Shown: positions 34,110 to 47,298 of the stretch, piece after piece
Layout: each line of letters starts with the position of its first letter
Numbering within the stretch: the first letter of the stretch is position 1
From: Mya arenaria
Taxonomy: Eukaryota > Mollusca > Bivalvia > Myida > Myidae
DNA: 64,000 nt
Assembly: GCF_026914265.1 (NCBI RefSeq)
Contig: NC_069136.1
Span: 49,150,381 to 49,214,380 of the forward strand
Direction of reading: 5' to 3'
Translations under genes and position numbers: made by a program
Notes under the pieces: model-generated
Seen by the model: the letters and a program-made list of their open reading frames with translations, nothing else
Databases searched by the model: none
Told to the model about the DNA's origin: nothing

Positions 34110-35262
34110 TAGATGGAATCCATGTGACTACCAGATGGAACCAATGTGACAACCAGATGGAGCCCATGTGACACCCAGATGGAACCCGTGTGAGACCCAG
34201 ATCGAACCCGTGTGAGACCCAGATGGAACCCAGATGGAACCCGTGTGGGACCCAGATGGAACCCGTGTGAGACCCAGATGGAACCCGTGTGACACCCAGG
34301 TGGAGCCCATGTGACACCCAGATGGAACCCGTGTGAGACCCAGATGGAACCCGTGTGAGACCCAGATGGAACCCAGATGGAACCCGTGTGGGACCCAGAT
34401 GGAACCCGTGTGAGACCCAGATGGAACCCGTGTGACACCAAGATGGAACCCGTGTGAGACCCAGATGGAACCCATGTGAGACCCAGATGGAACCCGTGTG
34501 ACACCCAGATGGAACCCGTGTGAGACCCAGATGGAATCCATGTGAGACCCAGATCGAACCCATGTGACACCAAGATGGAACCCATGTAAGACCCAGATTG
34601 AACCCTTGTGACACCCAGATGGAATCCATGTGAGACCAATATGGAACCCGTGTGAGACCCAGATGGAACTCATGTGACACCCAGATGGAACCCATGTGAC
34701 ACCCAGATGGAAATCGTGTGAGACCCAGATGTAACCCATGTGACACCCAGATGGAACCCATGTGACACCCAGATGTAACCCATGTGACACCCAGGTGGAA
34801 TCCTGTGAGACCCAGATGTAACCCATGTGACACCCAGATGGAACCCATGTGACACCCAGATGGAACCCATGTGACACCAAGATGGAACTCATGTGACACC
34901 CAGATGGAACCCGTGTGAGACCCAGATGGAACCCGTGTGACACCAAGATGGAACCCGTGTGAGACCCAGATGGAACCCATGTGAGACCCAGATGGAACCC
35001 GTGTGACACCCGGATGGAACCCATGTGACACCCAGATGGAACCCATGTGATACCCGGATGGAACCCAGATGGAACCCATGTGACACCCAGATGGAACTCA
35101 TGTGACACCCAGATGGAACCCATGTGACACCCAGATGAAGTCCATGTGACACCCAGATGGAACCCATGTAAGACCCAGATGGAACCCGTGTGACACCCGG
35201 ATGGAACCCATGTGACACCAAGATGGAACCCGTGTGAGTCCCAGATGAAACTATGTGAGACG
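34110..35262. repeat. 22-bp minisatellite, about 50 units
   Basis: Tandem units close to ACCCAGATGGAACCCGTGTGAG, with frequent CATGTGAC variants and a few shortened units. The unit has no stop codon in any minus-strand frame, and 22 is not a multiple of three. All three minus frames therefore stay open and encode shifted versions of the same 22-residue repeat (for example GSIWVSHGFHLGLTRVPS). No start context, splice signal or non-repeat sequence supports a protein. Confidence 0.93.
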
Positions 35263-36289
35263 TGTTATTGTTACTGAGAGGACGTTATCCATGACTACAC
35301 AATAAGTGTTTAGTAACCAAAAATCGAAATAACCTGCAATCATTTTGCGAGATAACTAAAGGATATATGTTTGTTTCAATGTAGTATCATAAAAAAATCA
35401 GCGAATGAACACCGAAATATAGTCTAAGGAAAATGAATCTTTAGAATTTTGGCGCATTTCTGAAAATAAAAGAGGAGATGGTGCGTTTTTGTTGTTGTTT
35501 TTTAACCCAAAACAAATTCTGCATGCATTTGGCAAAAATAGGCAATGAGTAATTCATGTTAACAGCCATTATCATTATATGTTTACAGATTTTAAAATTG
35601 TAAAAAAATAAGTTAAAATATCTGAAATGCCTGTCTTATAAATAAATTTATCATCGATTGCAGGAAAACTCAAATAATCGCATACTTATTTTCAAACATA
35701 CTTTTAAATAATATTTATTAAAACCAGTATAACAAGTTATTTTTGCGGAAGCGACAGTAGCGTAGCTACCTTTACGCAAGATGCACGGTGTTTGAGAAAC
35801 TAATATTTGTTTTGCCTTATATTGTAGGAGCATAAGTGCACTTGTGATTATTGGATGCAGTGAAATTTATTGTGAAATATTACCAAGGCAAAATGGTAAA
35901 AAAATGAATTGATTTTTTTAAAAACCCGTAAAAAATCGATGTTGATGATAAATGAATTTATAGCATATCAATAATATCAGTAGGCGGACGCAAAAACCGG
36001 ACGGCAGAATAATATCAATTACTCCATCAAATGTGTAACCGACACAGTATTGGTGAAACATCATTTCAGATAAACATCTAAACATAAGTTACTATATTAT
36101 GTGGTTTTGTGTTTGCCACTAAATGCACTTATACAATTTATTATTTCCACGGAAAGTGATACTGTATAGTTATCTGTAATTTAACTGTAATTTCGAATAT
36201 TAGTTGATAAACAATTTCACAGAATTTCATAAGTTAAAAAACAAAAAACAAAAACATTTGCATGGGATCAGGCGGTGCTGGTTTTCGAG
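35263..36289. other. Spacer without recognised gene
   Basis: AT-rich. No coding frame or repeat is supported. Confidence 0.4.
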
Positions 36290-36500
36290 TCTGGAACTCA
36301 GATCCACCGTTTGTACGTGTGGTCTTGATTAGTACAATATCTCTCATTGCAAATCTGTAGTCTTACGTCGACAAGGTTCGACCCCCGTCTCGAACAGCAC
36401 TAACAAAAATAACCATCTTCCGGTAGAGACGTTAATCGGTGGTACCGTGTGACAGTGTTATCATGACACATGTTCAATTTAGGTCAGTTCAATTCAATTC
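36290..36500 (+). mobile_element. tRNA-derived SINE-like element
   Basis: A tRNA-like head is present: GTGGTCTTGATTAG resembles a box A region and GGTTCGACCCCCGTC is a good box B. It is followed by CTTCCGGTAGAGACGTTAAT and GTACCGTGTGACAG, which resemble the conserved central domain (remembered as the Meta domain) of many mollusc SINEs. The tail is a TTCAA-type microsatellite. The head is too diverged to be a functional tRNA gene. The domain identity is from memory. Confidence 0.5.
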
Positions 36501-36692
36501 AATATTTATTGATAGTCGGGTACTATGACCAACAGTAAACGTAAGCTTTGTATAGCCATTGACCGACATAAAAGAACCAGAGTTGCTCTAACCAGGATAA
36601 CATCCTGTCTGAAAAAAATGACTTACAACGTTATTTCAATATTCCCGGTGCCGTCGAAAAATAAACGTACATCACTCTTCCGAACTCGTATA

Positions 36693-37018
36693 ATGCATCA
36701 ATCAATTGTTACCACGCCCCCCCCCCCCCCCCAGGTCCGGGGGTATACCGTGGATAGCCGGGAAATGGGCCGTGTTTTTATCTTCATGGTGGTCCCTCAG
36801 TACCGGGTGAATGCGGTGGTTTTGTCTTCACGCCAAATTTAGCAGGGAATGGGCCTTACATAGGGTCCCTGGGGTGCGGGGCATTTGGCGAGGATTTTAC
36901 CATCAGTTCGTCCCCGGTGCGGGGATTTTACCCGGGCTTGGCTTGACCAAAAGTCAAAGTCCACGCTCAGATTCCCCGGACCTAGGGGTGGGGGCATGGT
37001 TACAATTGACTGGTGCAT
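36693..37018. mobile_element. GC-rich inverted-repeat element family G, long copy
   Basis: About 326 bp. The ends are TGCATCAATCAATTGTTACCA and the complement of TGGTTACAATTGACTGGTGCA. Inside are a poly-C run (about 36717-36732) and GC-rich sequence with GGGGATTTTACCCGGGCTTG. A shorter copy lies at 59279-59497 and a fragment at 33985-34105. Confidence 0.75.
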
Positions 37019-37400
37019 AAGTGCCACTTCTGGATCTTTTTCGGCTCAATGCAAGAGTATAATTAACGTCCTAAATCGACCGTCTATCTTCAAACCACTG
37101 TGATGAATCTTGAGTCATAAGTTTCTGATTTAGTTGAGTGTAACCATAATGATACAGGCGATTTTGTTAATTCTTTAAATAATTTTAATTAAGCTTCTGA
37201 GGTTTTAATTTTTCACGTAAGTTAACTCTATCTGATTAATGTAAGGAAATCGTTTTCGTTTTCTTAATAAGTTCGTTAATTTGTCGATTGAATATCTCTG
37301 TATGCATTTTATATCCAGACGATTCATCAGAGTTCGACACTCTGTGGGTACGAAACGCCTTAACATCGATCACTTCCGGTTGTGCGCATTGTTTATGTTG
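37019..37400. other. Upstream region of EFHC2
   Basis: AT-rich with a short GC-richer stretch (about 37325-37400) directly before the EFHC2 first exon, fitting a promoter-proximal region. No TATA box was identified. Confidence 0.35.
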
Positions 37401-37417
37401 GTTGCTTCCTTGGTTAC
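37401..37417. promoter_or_regulatory. Possible X-box-like (RFX) site upstream of EFHC2
   Basis: The minus strand reads GTAACC, five bases, AGCAAC. Both halves match the RFX half-site consensus (GTNRCC / RGYAAC), but the spacer is longer than the usual 0-3. It lies about 90 bp before the EFHC2 start codon. RFX factors drive many ciliary genes, so the position is suggestive only. Confidence 0.3.
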
Positions 37418-37507
37418 ATTGTAAGGCAAACAGTTCAAGAGCAACAGTAGCAGTAACCTAAATGCATTTTCTTAATTAATCGGACTGTTTATAGATAGTA
37501 TTACAGC

Positions 37508-40500
37508 ATGTCACTGCCTTTCCTACCAGGAAATTCATTCAACCCAGCGGTAAGACAATTTATTTCTAACATTTTTAAGAAAAATAGCATTTTTACTCTT
37601 TTATATATATCAATTTCAAGTCAATGAAAACATCGATTCATGATGATAGTATAGGCTACATGGGACTTCTTAACTATCATTTTGTGGAATATTTTAAGTC
37701 ATCCTAGATAATTGTCAGTTGGTCACTCATGTTAACAGCTGTATTTGTTTCACCTTTAATGTGTTAAGCAAATATCATGGCAAACCTTTCCTCAAAACTT
37801 GACATTGGCAGAATTAAGCAGTAAAATCTGAGAATGGTTACATGCTTAATTTTGTTCATGTGAACAAATTGTTTAATATCATAATCATTACAGGTTGGGA
37901 AGAACAAATTTCACAAATCGCACCATTTCGATGTCAGCAATGATGTCTCAATGCTTGTCGGTCATGAGAAGCCTGGCATTGGAGGAGAACTTCTTAGAGG
38001 GCAGAAGTTAAAGGCGAAAAACAGTAACTACCCTCGCGGAGAGGGTTCCAATCTCCCGGCATGGGTGGCCTTCGATAGGCAGGTTCTGTGTTTTGATGCT
38101 TTCTTTCAAGAGGCTGTGTATGAGAAGAGAGAAGAACAATACAGAGTTAGGAACTGTAAAATATATTTCTACCTTGAAGATGACTCCATTCAAGTTATTG
38201 AACCGAGAGCAAAGAACAGTGGAGTTCCACAAGGTATGCATTGAATAACTCCATTTTAAATCTTTAACTTAGTTATAAAATAAGCTACTTTTTGTTACTG
38301 ATTTTTGTTTTCAGTAATTACTTAGTTCAAAAGCTACTTTTTGTTACTGAACTTTGTTTTCAGTAATTACTTACATTAAAAGCTACTTTTTGTTACTGAA
38401 CTTTGTTTTCTGTTATAAATTGTATATGTTCACAGATACATGTCCATATTTTTTTATATAGAAATAAGGTGCGGTAAAAAAAAGTCAGAATGTATCATAA
38501 TTGGTCAGCTGTTGGTTCTGTATTTGAGGATGCTAAAATTGATTTCTGAGAAGTTGTATTAAAAATCCCAGAATATAGGGTTAAAAAACATTTTGTAAGT
38601 CATCAATGTAATTTAGTGGAACAGAAATATCTCATTAAATTAAACAACTTGATTTTATTCAAATTTTTGAAAGTTGTACATGATGATGTACTTTTATATT
38701 TTCTCTTAATACAGGAACACTCATCAGAAGGCACAGAGTTTCCAAACCACCACCGTGTGATGATGAGTATTACACAGTAGAAGACTTCAATATCAACAAA
38801 GAGATCAACCTCTACTCTAAAGTATTCAAGATTACCAACTGTGATGAGTTTACTCGCAACTTTCTCAAAAAACTTGGAGTCCGAATCCAAGAATCAACAA
38901 CTGGTCCAAATGATCCATACTCCAACTACAGAAAAGCTGTAAGCTTTAAGTTCATTTTATTTTATTGGACATAAATATAAATAAATATTGTTGTCTTTGC
39001 TACTTTTCAATTTGGTCATTGACTTTGACAGTGCCAGCTATATATAGAAGTGGTTTTCAGAGAATGAGATGCATTATATTGAATTTCATGTTGATGGATT
39101 TTTTTTCTTTGAGTATGAAAATTCATTGAATTTTCAATACATTTTTTATTAGATCTGAATTATTCTTTTACCCTTTATCACACTTCAATATCATTAAAAA
39201 TCTTTGAATAGCTAATCTTTGTGTATGTAATTTAATTAACTGTTTAGACAAGATCATTGAAACAAATCAGTGCCCATAGAAAAGTAAAATGTACATTTCC
39301 TTGAAAAATATCCAAATATTTCAATCTTTCCTCCAGATGGATGAATCTATGCAGCCCCTGCGACCATATGAGAAACATGACACTTTGAAACAGTTCCTGG
39401 ATCACGATCGTCACGTCCTAAGGTTCTACTGCTACTGGGACGACACAGAGGCAATGTTCGGTGACCCGCGCGAGATGGTGCTTCACTATTTCCTGGCTGA
39501 TGATACCATCGAGATTAGAGAAGTAATCCCAGCAAATTCAGGTATAAAATTGTTTTAACTTTCAAAGTTTTACAGATAGACTAATTACTGTCAATATTGA
39601 TTGACATCAGTAAATGTTAAACAAAAGATCTAAATGTTTTGAGTTGATGATTTAAAAAATTGTATTGTTGGCCGATAAGTCATGGTTGAAGATTGCTAGT
39701 ATGTACTTACAAAAATAAATGTTTTTATGCAATACACTTGCAAAACCAATTATTTTGTGTAAGCATGCACCAACAATCATTAATATTTTATCATTTTACA
39801 TAATAGTTTGCTAACAACTAACTACATGTAGCTGGGCCAGCCACTGTTTATATCTACCTCTTTAGCTGATTAAAATCAATAACTGCTGACTGCTGATTTA
39901 AATAAATAAATGAATTGAAGACTTGAGTGTCTGTTGTCATTTAGAAGAAATTTTAAACTTTATATTTATTTTATTACAATTAAAGACAGTAATTGGTTAT
40001 TGTCTTAACCAACCATTATAACAAAATTTCATAAAAATCTTGTTTTCTAGCTTTTACCTTAAAAGAGTAGTGTTTGCAGTATATAAAACAAACTTGGTTT
40101 TAATGGACACCAAATTGATTGTTAAAGACAGCAGTGATTAAGAAAAGTATTATATTTTCTATATAAATCTTCTTAGGTCGTGATGCTGCCCCAATGTTTC
40201 TGCGACGAGGCAAGCTGCCCAAGAATGTTGAAGCCCTGAAGCAGCCTGGCAAGGTGACCGACAGGACGGTGCTTAACGTTTTCGGCCCCACTGGACATGG
40301 AGGAAGATACATTCTTGACAGTCTTAAGGTTGGTGGCACATGAATCATGCTCTTCAGAGCTTATGTTACTTGTCCATCTTTGCGCAGTAAAGTAAGTTTT
40401 ATCGTGACCTAAAAAAGTGGCCATCAATGGTTATATAAGAATACTGAACATTCATTTCTTATTCATTTTCCTTGATCACCCTTTCATTCAGTGCATTCAG

Positions 40501-43500
40501 CCAATATTTTGTAGTCTAAGAATTTAAGACACAAATTTCCCCCAAATCTAAGAACATTTAATGTGGTCATAGATAGAGCTTCTTTAAACCAGACCATATA
40601 TATGCAATTTGTGGAAACCTGTACTATGATGCTAGAAGCTTAATGCATGCAGATGCCTAAATGGCACCCTTATTTAAACCCTTATAACATCAATATACTT
40701 ATGTTTATTACAGACTGGCGCAAGCCCCACAGAATTCTACAATGACAGTGACCTGACCCTGGGTGCAGTTGTTAACGTGTGGGGACGCAAGTATCTCCTG
40801 GTCGACTGTGATGACTTCACCAAGGAGTACTACAAGACCAAATATGGCATGGGTATGTCATGTAATGACCTGATATGTTTTCTTGTTTTGAGTATCTTAT
40901 TTTATTAGATTGAAAGACTTCATCTGTATTTATTCAAAATTAATAATAAACAAGATGAAACAGTTAATTTATTAATGTCCAAAAAAGACAACAGGATTTT
41001 TACATCTGTCTGTTTAAAGACTTCTTTCCAATGATTTTATTTTAATTTTCTATTACAGAGGAATTCCCAACCATCCAGTACAAGCAGAACCCCATGGGTG
41101 GCCCGTCCAAGGAATGGCCACCTTACAATGGCTGGGGTAGCGAGGAAGACTCTCTGTGCTCTTGTATGGGTCTCCTACCCAAACCTCCACGCAGGTATGG
41201 GTTTATAACCTATTAGATTAATGTCAATAATAATCGTTATTCCTCATCTTGTCTCTTGTAAAGGGTCAATGTTAGTCATTTCATGTAGCCTTGGTTGGTA
41301 GTTTCAGTATAGGGTTTTAGCTGGATGTTTTAAAATGGTCATGGTACTGCAGGGTCAGGGTCTCCGAGGGGTGTAAAGGGGAAATTAAATCAGGCTCTGA
41401 AGAACTTCAACATTATGTATTTGACAGATTTTTGTTTAGTTAAAGTAATGTTAGGTATCATTTACTGGCAGATATGTAAAGTTTGTATAAAAGTACAATA
41501 ATGTTAGAAAATTTATTCAAAACAAAACAATATATGATTAATTATCTTAAGCATTTAAATCTATGAAGGCAGAAGGTGCCTATGTTGGTCTCCTTTAGGC
41601 CAGACAGGTGATACCAAATGGACAAGGTGCAGCATCCTTCCATATCTGACTATAGCTAAATCTCTACAATAATCTATCCGCCAGAAACTTGGTATGCATG
41701 TTTGAAGAATGTAATTTGTGAAGCAGATTAAATTTCTTTGATTAAAGTACGTTGGAGGTATTCCCCTTTATCAAACTTCTTTGGATTGTATAACAGCCGA
41801 TGTAATTGAAGGTTCAAACAATTTAAAACCATAAAGAGCTTTCAAATTAATTATAACATGAATTATTTTTAGGGACTTTATCAAGTTCATGGAGAAGGAC
41901 CGTCGTGGTCTGGACAGCAACGTTCTCCGCTTCTTGGCCCGTATGGACACAACAAAGCCCATCGACATGGATCGACGATTCATCATCTCCTACTTCCTGT
42001 CTGACGATACCATCTTGGTGTTTGAGCCTCCCGTCAGGAACTCTGGTCAGTAGTTTTGCATTTTTTGTCAAAAAACATGACTGCCATTTAGTTTTGCTTA
42101 ATGAAAATGCTTTTAAATGATGACTAGCAAGTTTTAGTCAGTTTAGGTTCGACATAAGACTTAAATGTAAAGATCTCAAGGAAGTTTTATTATTACTACC
42201 CCTAAATTTTCCACAAATTTGACGTGGAAAAAGGGTGGCTTGAAGGAACCATATAAAATCATATCCCAATCTCAACTCATTTGGCAACATTATGAAGAGC
42301 AATTATTGGTATGATTCAAAATCTTGAAAGATTTTACTATTTCTAATTGTGGATCTTCTCACTGAATGTGTTGATATAAACTTCTGGCCCCAGTTTCTCA
42401 AAAATGTACTGTATTTGAGTTGTTAACTTTATGATTCATTAAACACCTTTATTCATTTGCAGGAATTATCGGTGGCAAGTTCCTAGAACGTACCCGCATC
42501 AAGCAGCCTGCCCAGCCACTGTACAGTACGAGTATGTCCGAGTATTATCTAGCCCAGGACCTTTATGTGGGGGCTCACGTTGACTTTAACAGCCACAAGT
42601 TCATCCTGATTGATGCTGACGAGTACGCGTTCAGATACATGGAGGCTAATTCCTCAGAGGTACGTCACCGAGTGTTACATTACTGCATGTATTTTGGGCC
42701 CATCTGGGTTTTTTTGAAGAAAAAGTCAGGGTATTTAGAAAGCTTTGGTTCTGTTGTCTTTAGCATCATTTAACCTTGGCCATTGATAAAACTGTTCATT
42801 TTTTTTTAACTGAAATGTTGCCAAAGCCAATGCACACTGGTACAAGGCCCATAACTCTGCCTTAAATAGTAGAGTTATGCCCCATTCAAGAAAGTAAAAG
42901 CAGCATACAACATAATATTACAAACAAATCCTTTAAGTAAACTGATTGAGGCCTATTTCAAGGTACATTATACTCCAAACTTTTTGAAAATTAAATAATA
43001 ATAAATACAAAAAAAACATCATTATTTCATAAATAAGAATGGATTGGCCTGAAACATTGCATAATATTGTAAAAATTATTTGTCAAACTTCTTCTTCTGC
43101 ACATTTTTATCATTATGTTAGTGTTTTTCAGTGATAAAGACTTTTCCCTTCATTTTCTCTTCATGGCAACATTTTTCTTCTTTTCAGTTTGAAAAAGCCA
43201 ATGTTGAAGCCATTGTGAACAGGGTGCGACAGTCAGTTGGCAACAAGCCGGATGATGTACGATCCTTCTTCATGCGTAATGACTCAGGGGGAACCGGAAT
43301 CATCCAGTACGACCAGCTTGGTGCCCTTATACGCCAGATTGTTCCTGGCATCTCCGACCACGAGATTATGGCTCTAGCTAGGATGTATGCCGAGAGGTAA
43401 CATAATGGCTTTAGTGCAGTCATCAAAATTAGTCTTTTGATTTAGTCTTTTGATGAACAAGCCCGAATTTATATACTACTGCTTGGAATTACATTTTTTA

Positions 43501-45308
43501 ACGAGCCCTGCAGTATCAAACTCAGAATTTGAGCAACCCCAAAAAGCATTTTACCAGTGCAGGGCTTGCGTGCTTGTGCTAATTTCGACCACTGCTAGTG
43601 TTGTCTTTGAAACATAGAATATTTAAGATCTTTAATTGAATTAAACCAAGTGTCACTATTATCTACAATATAATTACCTATGTATTTATGTACATAAAAA
43701 GCAGTCTTGCTTCATATCTATAATCATGGATTTAGATGAGTAATTTATAAATCTAAATAACATCTACTTGTAGTTAGGAGACTTTTGGAATAACCGTCAG
43801 CCAAGAGCAATAAATTAATTTTATTGTAAAGCCCATTTCATCCCAAATAGTAAATGCAAAGCCATATTTTGATATACAGAGAATGTATTTATGTTTTATA
43901 TGCCATACAACCAATAACTGATACTTATTCAAGGTCCAGCGATGACGGTGTTGATGCCAGAAAACTTGTTGCCATCGCCCAGGAGCAGCTGAGGAAACGC
44001 AACTATGAGGGCTTTGCTAAACTCATTGAGTCTTTCCAGCAGGCAGATAAGGAAAAGTATGTACAAATGTGAAAAAGTGTGACACATTTGTTCACTGCTC
44101 AATGGTCACTAGTCTATGTTTGCAAAGCCGAAAAGAATCTTGGTTCTTCTTTATTTAGATTTAACTTACAAAACCCTGTTTAAAGGGAGAAAACTGTTAT
44201 TCCTGGGTTTTCACCAAAATAAATTTCCCTTCATTTTAGCATAATGAGAAATTCTGACATTTATTCTTACATTAATACATAAATCTTATTAATAGAATGT
44301 TTCCTGAAACATGCTTTACAGTTCTTTTTAGACAATATAAAATCATGATAAATAAAAAGGATTTTTCACATACACCACCAAACAGTTTGAAACACATATT
44401 TTTTCAAAAATATGTTGCCATTTCGGGAGAGATTGCTTTATAGGATATTTTCTTCAGTAGCCAACTCATTGTACATTGAAATATTTCCTCAGGATTATTT
44501 CCCCTTATTTTCTCCAGGAGCGGATGCCTTGACGCCGAAGTTATCAGGAACGTTTTCCAGGCCCACCATGTCCCACTGCCAGACGACATCTGCCGTGCTA
44601 TCATGTGCCTGTAAGTGCTCAACCAATGATCTTACATTAAAAAATAGAAACAAAACTTCTCACTAAAATCTATGGTATACAAATATTTATGAGTTTATAT
44701 GGTATCAAATACATTAGACAATTGATTTAACTTGGGATTTACCTTAATAAGATATTTCATGAATATCAACAAAATCCCAGTGGTCGAAAATTAGCACAAG
44801 CCTGCAAGCCCTACACTGGTAAAATGTTTTCTGGGCTTGCTCAAATTGTTGGTTTTATACAGCAGGGTTCAAAAATGTTATGCCAAACAGTATAAGCATA
44901 TGAATTTGGCCTTGTTCATCCAAAATACTAATTTCGATGACTGTAACCCCATTATTGTTTTCTTAGCTGAGCGTCTCTGAACTTTATACACATTCACATT
45001 ATTGAGCAGTTATATAGCATTAGGATGTATGATCCTCTATAAATAAGTTTGTTCTTTCACATACTGTATGATCATATCTAAAAATCTCTTTTTTTACATC
45101 CCACAGAGCTGTAGTAGAGAACGGCAAGGTCATGTACCAGGGCCTCGTCGATCAGCTTAACTGGCGTGATTGCCCTGTGGCGCCTATGCAATATCAGCCA
45201 ATCACATCGGACGAGAGCTGGTCGGGAAATAAGCCAGGAACCGTCGTTAGCAGGATACAGTATCAACCACTTCTAGATGACATCTTCGGCAAACAGACAA
45301 ATAATTGA
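37508..45308 (+). CDS. EFHC2: EF-hand domain-containing family member C2 (axonemal DM10 protein)
   Basis: Thirteen exons join in phase: 37508-37549, 37894-38233, 38715-38938, 39337-39541, 40177-40328, 40714-40852, 41059-41194, 41873-42045, 42463-42659, 43188-43396, 43934-44056, 44518-44610 and 45107-45308. They total 2235 nt, or 744 residues; human EFHC2 is remembered as 749. The start MSLPFLPGNSFN and LVGHEKPGIGGE are hallmarks of EFHC2. Three DM10 domains are visible: about 72-178 (WVAFDRQVLCFD...EDDSIQV), about 226-370 (HVLRFYCYWDD...DDTIEI), and about 425-535 (NVLRFLARMD...DDTILVFEP). A weak EF-hand-type region follows (about 560-650), then a conserved QLNWRDCPV near the end. The family sits inside the doublet microtubules of motile cilia. 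No broken exon is seen. Similarity to EFHC1 is lower. Confidence 0.95.
38282..38412. repeat. 49-bp tandem repeat in EFHC2 intron 2
   Basis: About 2.7 copies of a unit containing AAGCTACTTTTTGTTACTGA and TTTGTTTTCAGTAATTACTT, starting at 38282, 38331 and 38380. The TTTTCAG inside it is a decoy acceptor. Confidence 0.85.
43417..43594. mobile_element. MITE family P, copy 1 (EFHC2 intron 10)
   Basis: Ends CAGTCATCAAAATTAG and the complement of CAGTGGTCGAAATTAGC. The interior carries GAACAAGCCCGAAT, GAGCCCTGCAGTAT and CCAGTGCAGGGCTTGC. No coding capacity. Confidence 0.75.
44778..44943. mobile_element. MITE family P, copy 2 (EFHC2 intron 12, inverted)
   Basis: Opens CAGTGGTCGAAAATTAGCAC and closes CTAATTTCGATGACTG, so it lies in the opposite orientation to copy 1. 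It carries CAAGCCCTACACTGGTAAAA and GGGCTTGCTCAAATT. Confidence 0.75.
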
Positions 45309-45454
45309 GAACTGTTTTTGTTACACCTGAATAGGACATAAAAGACAATTTTAATCGGTGGATTTTGAATATTTTAACAAAAAAGTGCAAGTGTGCAACT
45401 GTTTATGATAATGAATCATAGAACATGAAAACAATGTTTACAGAATATATAAGA

Positions 45455-45460
45455 AATAAA
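45455..45460 (+). terminator. Candidate polyadenylation signal of EFHC2
   Basis: AATAAA about 147 bases after the EFHC2 stop codon, the first canonical hexamer in the 3' flank. Confidence 0.5.
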
Positions 45461-47298
45461 ACATCCTCAAGCTACCAATGGTTTATAGATGTGGCTAAGT
45501 GTTCGGATTGATTTTATAGGTACATGTATCTCTGTTTCCAATCTGACGAGAACAATCTATCAGTACATCAAACAACTATATTATCAGTAGTCCAGTACAT
45601 AATTATCTTTTATATATACATTTATAAAGTTGTTTAAATTAATTAAAATGGAAGAAAATTATCATTTAATGTCACAATGCTATTTAAAACATGATTATAT
45701 TATTAATAATCAATTTACAAATAAAGCTTACTGTTAGTTATTATGAAGTAATTCGCTGAGTATGTGGCAGTGAAAAAAATGCTTTGTTAAATTCTTATAT
45801 TTGTGATAGATTTACACTATACATTTTACTTGTTTGTCATTTAATACGTGTTTTGCAGATGATACAATATTCTGCTGTCATGTTAAGAATAAACCTTAAA
45901 TATTATTTTTGTTGTGGCTGAATTATTACAAACAAGAGCATTTGAAATCTGCTGACTTCTCAAAGATGCTGGGCCCATTTCAATAAACTTGATCTTAGTA
46001 ATGAATTTTAAATATCTTTGTTTCATATCTTGCATATATATACAGTTGAACACCCTTAATCCGAAATCGTAGAGACCCAACAAATTATTTCGGAATAGCA
46101 ATATTTCATATTAACAATTTTCAGAAAATGACAGCGTTGTGCAAATTGAACTTAAGCCAGTATTAGAAAAGGACACAAAGTTGATAAACAATCTACATTT
46201 GTGACTTATACGGATTGATTATTTAAGATTATTGAAGTTACAACTAACATCCTTTTTATGAGAGGCCACTGGCGCCTAAATTAGCAAATTAATGCAAAAC
46301 TATTCCATATTTAATGTCTGGACATCTTGTTTTCATTACAGTATTGTGACCTTGGCCTTTGCTCTACTAAACCCAAATTAAAAAGGGTCAATTATTTTGG
46401 TTAATTTATGACGGCTACAATTAAAAGCAAATACTACACAACATACTTTATCAACTTATTTTGTTGTTGACAGTTGTTGGGAAAAACCTCTGGCTTGACC
46501 ACCTTCCAACATGAAACCAGAATTCAGAGAGTAGGTGTCACCTGTCGATTACCAAATCCTTGATCTTTGACACCAAAATCAAAGGGGTCATGCATTTACT
46601 GACCATTTTCAAAGTGCATACAAAGTTAATGCTTTGCAGATGACACAAAAAAATCAATTCAGTATCATGATCTTATGTTCAGATTTTTCCTCTAATGTAG
46701 TTAGTGGTATTTGTATAATATTTCATGATCCTTTTATTTAACCATTCTCTAATACCAACTTAACGTTATTATTAAGTTCAATGTTTCCTTAAAATGTTTT
46801 ATTTGACCTTGACCTTTAACCAACTGACCATTAAATGAGGGTGATCTGTATAAGTAAGGACCATTTACTATCCATTAGAATGTAAACATTTGCAAGGCTC
46901 AATTTTAGATAACTCTCTTCTTTCAATGGTGGGCTTCGTAATTAAACAATATATGTGTCATTTGAATGCTTTTTATTTATAATAAAAACGAAAATAATCA
47001 CCAAAAATTCTTTAATACATAATATAACATTATACGGTAAGCAACCCTAAAACATTCACTTTTTAAACAACAACTCTTCATTTGACTAACAGCACATAGT
47101 AACAAAATGGTTGAATACCATTTGACGGAAATTGTTCTCTGCAAACAGCATGGTGATTTGTCATTCAAAGAATCTGAACAAATGGAGAGTATTTTCACAA
47201 GGAGATGCTAGATGACAATATTTATATTTAATACTGTGACTGACTGTTAAAATGTTTTACTCAAGGTCACAAACTGTTCACACCAGGCTTAAAAGCGA
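45461..47298. other. Spacer between EFHC2 and the coiled-coil gene
   Basis: Convergent 3' ends of two genes. Only a transposon fragment at 46043-46112 and low-complexity AT-rich sequence are seen. Confidence 0.45.
46043..46112 (-). mobile_element. Fragment of a Tigger/pogo-like element end
   Basis: Begins CAGTTGAACACCCTTAATCC and continues collinear, in reverse orientation, with the right end of the element at 53542-54278 (CGTAGAGACCCAACAAATTA, TTTCGGAATAGC). It stops at about 46112 with no partner end. Confidence 0.7.

Noticed and set aside
34022-35221. Four or more minus-strand frames of 110-331 codons rich in GSIWVSHGFHLG repeats
   Set aside because: They are readings of a 22-bp minisatellite that lacks stops in every minus frame. 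There is no non-repeat sequence, start context or splice signal.
36525-37103. Frames of 62-105 codons on both strands
   Set aside because: They lie in the GC-rich family G element with a poly-C run; the open frames follow from base composition.
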